Source: Prauserella cavernicola (GTDB lineage: Bacteria > Actinomycetota > Actinomycetes > Mycobacteriales > Pseudonocardiaceae). Taken from it: a stretch of 64,000 nucleotides of DNA. The number at the start of each line of letters is the position of its first letter. Within the stretch, counting starts at the first letter, position 1. The stretch spans positions 558,001 through 622,000 of the forward strand of contig NZ_JAENJH010000001.1 in assembly GCF_016595675.1 (NCBI RefSeq), read 5' to 3'. The translations under genes were made by a program, and so were the position numbers. This document shows positions 62,847 to 64,000 of this stretch, in pieces. Below the pieces are notes generated by a model. The model was given only the letters and a program-made list of their open reading frames with translations. It was not told the origin of the DNA and made no database searches.

Positions 62847-64000
62847 ATGTCTGTCACGTACGCAGCTCCCGCCCTCACCACCACCACTGTCATCGCCCCG
62901 CCCGCACCGGGCACCGTCGGCGACGACCTGGGAGTGCCGCTGGTGACCGGCGGCAGCATCGGCTACGCCAACCTCGACCACGCCGCGAGCGCACCGTGTT
63001 TGACCGCCGTGCGCAGGGCCGTCGACGAGTTCCTGCCCTGGTACGCGAGCGTGCACCGCGGCGCCGGCTTCGCCTCCCAGGTCTCCACGCGGATCTACGA
63101 GCGCGCCCGGCAGGCCGTTGCCGAGTTCACCGGCGCACGCACCGGCGACACCGTGGTCTTCACGCGCAACACCACCGACTCGCTCAACCTGCTCGCCCGC
63201 GCGGTGCCCAGGGACACCTCCGTGGTGCTGTTCGACACCGAGCACCACGCCGCACTGCTGCCCTGGCGGGGCAGGCACGTGCGCCGGATCCCCACGCCGC
63301 GCCACCGCGCCGAGGCGGTCGCCGCGCTCACACGCGCTCTCGCCGAGTGCCCCGAGGGCCCGAGGCTCGTGGTGGTCACCGGGGCGTCCAACGTCACCGG
63401 CGAACTGCTTCCGGTCGCCGAGCTGGCGCGGGTCGCGCACGCCGAAGGCGCGCGGATCGCCGTCGACGCCGCCCAGCTGGCCCCGCACCGCGCCGTGTCG
63501 CTGCGCGACCTGGACGCCGACTACGTCGCCATCTCCGGGCACAAGCTCTACGCGCCGTTCGGCGCCGGTGCGCTGGTCGGCAGGGCCGACTGGCTGCGCG
63601 CCGCCGAGCCCTACCTCGCGGGCGGCGGCGCCAGCAAGCTCGTCTCCGAACGCGAGGACGGCATCGGAGTGGTCTGGAACTCCGGCGCCGAGCGCCACGA
63701 GGCAGGCTCCCCCAACACACTCGGCGTATACGCGCTCGGCGTCGCGTGTTCCGAACTGTCGGCACACCGCGACCGGGTCGAGGCCCACGAGGCGGAGCTG
63801 CTGGAGCGGCTCGACACCGGGCTCGCGTGCGTGCCGGGGCTGCGCTGCCTGCGGCTGTTCGACGACGCGGACACCGAGCGGGTCGGCACGGTCAGCTTCA
63901 TCGTCGACGGCATCGAGCCCGGTCTGCTGGCCGCGGCGCTCTCAGCCGAGTACGGCATCGGCGTGCGTGATGGCGCGTTCTGCGCGCACATCGCCACGCG
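62847..64000 (+). CDS. class V aminotransferase / cysteine desulfurase-like PLP enzyme (5' part)
   Basis: 384 residues are visible before the right edge cuts the gene. NLDHAASAPCLTAVRRAVDEFLPWYASVHRGAG is the start of the NifS-like fold, FTRNTTDSLNLLARAV contacts the cofactor, IAVDAAQLAPHR holds the PLP Asp, and AISGHKLYAPFGAGALVG the Schiff-base Lys. The C-terminal domain has VGTVSFIVDGIEP. An unusual 40-residue Thr/Pro-rich N-terminal extension precedes the fold. Downstream of a SAM-IV riboswitch, so a role in sulfur supply for methionine is likely. GAGGAGG box 7 bp before the ATG. Confidence 0.85.
   Translation, partial: MSVTYAAPALTTTTVIAPPAPGTVGDDLGVPLVTGGSIGYANLDHAASAPCLTAVRRAVDEFLPWYASVHRGAGFASQVSTRIYERARQAVAEFTGARTGDTVVFTRNTTDSLNLLARAVPRDTSVVLFDTEHHAALLPWRGRHVRRIPTPRHRAEAVAALTRALAECPEGPRLVVVTGASNVTGELLPVAELARVAHAEGARIAVDAAQLAPHRAVSLRDLDADYVAISGHKLYAPFGAGALVGRADWLRAAEPYLAGGGASKLVSEREDGIGVVWNSGAERHEAGSPNTLGVYALGVACSELSAHRDRVEAHEAELLERLDTGLACVPGLRCLRLFDDADTERVGTVSFIVDGIEPGLLAAALSAEYGIGVRDGAFCAHIAT

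Noticed and set aside
62598-63788. A 396-codon minus-strand open frame at the right end
   Set aside because: It lies opposite the SAM-IV riboswitch and the class V aminotransferase, whose PLP motifs are intact on the plus strand. No start context or recognised domain.

Overview
The window is GC-rich (codon third positions almost always G or C) and uses many GTG starts and ATGA/GTGA stop-start overlaps. It carries several F420/FMN luciferase-like oxidoreductases, an IdeR-type iron box, a C-minus L36 gene with a Zur-like box, a SARP regulator, a WXG100 secretion cassette and a SAM-IV riboswitch. Together these point to an actinomycete chromosome, most likely of the Pseudonocardiaceae (Saccharomonospora/Prauserella/Amycolatopsis type). 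That family-level guess is inference. No tRNA, rRNA, IS element, prophage core or CRISPR array was seen.

Layout. 1-5.0 kb: end of an MFS exporter, then unlinked small enzymes (PNPOx-like, DUF5131, luciferase-like, GNAT, DUF2235, FMN reductase). 4.97-13.8 kb: a divergent catabolic locus. A GntR/FCD repressor and a soluble Cache-domain protein face a six-gene operon (Fe-S protein, FAD oxidase, 92-residue protein, APC permease, aldehyde dehydrogenase, F420/FMN oxidoreductase) across an intergenic region holding a perfect 18-bp operator. 13.8-18.7 kb: a LapA-like membrane protein, an SsuD-type monooxygenase overlapping a MatC-like permease, beta-carbonic anhydrase with a DNA-binding regulator, and a DsbA-like protein. 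18.8-20.7 kb: an alpha/beta hydrolase and a small membrane protein. 20.8-30.9 kb: a TctABC transporter, hydantoinase/oxoprolinase A and B and a sarcosine-oxidase-like flavoprotein in one operon, divergent from an RpiR regulator and a second flavoprotein.

31-40.8 kb: a proline-rich lytic transglycosylase, prolyl aminopeptidase, the iron-boxed EfeUOB iron importer, an NTF2-like protein, an acyl-CoA synthetase, RtcB RNA ligase and a LURP-one-like protein. 40.9-53.9 kb: an aldarate (glucarate) island with two glucarate-dehydratase-like enolases, KdgD, two D-2-hydroxyacid dehydrogenases, a dipeptide-type ABC importer, a TSUP permease and a LysR regulator. Two promoters of the island carry TGTCTA...TAGACA inverted repeats. 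54-59.7 kb: a RibD/DHFR-like protein, zinc-independent L36, two overlapping sensor proteins with a NarL-type regulator, and a SARP regulator. 59.7-62.4 kb: a small WXG100/type VII-like cassette. 62.7 kb to the end: a SAM-IV riboswitch leading a class V aminotransferase that runs off the edge.

Most of the window is accessory catabolism arranged as regulator-plus-operon modules for amines, hydantoins or N-methyl amino acids, sulfonates and sugar acids. Metal homeostasis (Fe, Zn) and sensing genes lie between them. Strong GC-rich inverted repeats without U-tracts sit at most convergent gene ends and are annotated as terminators.
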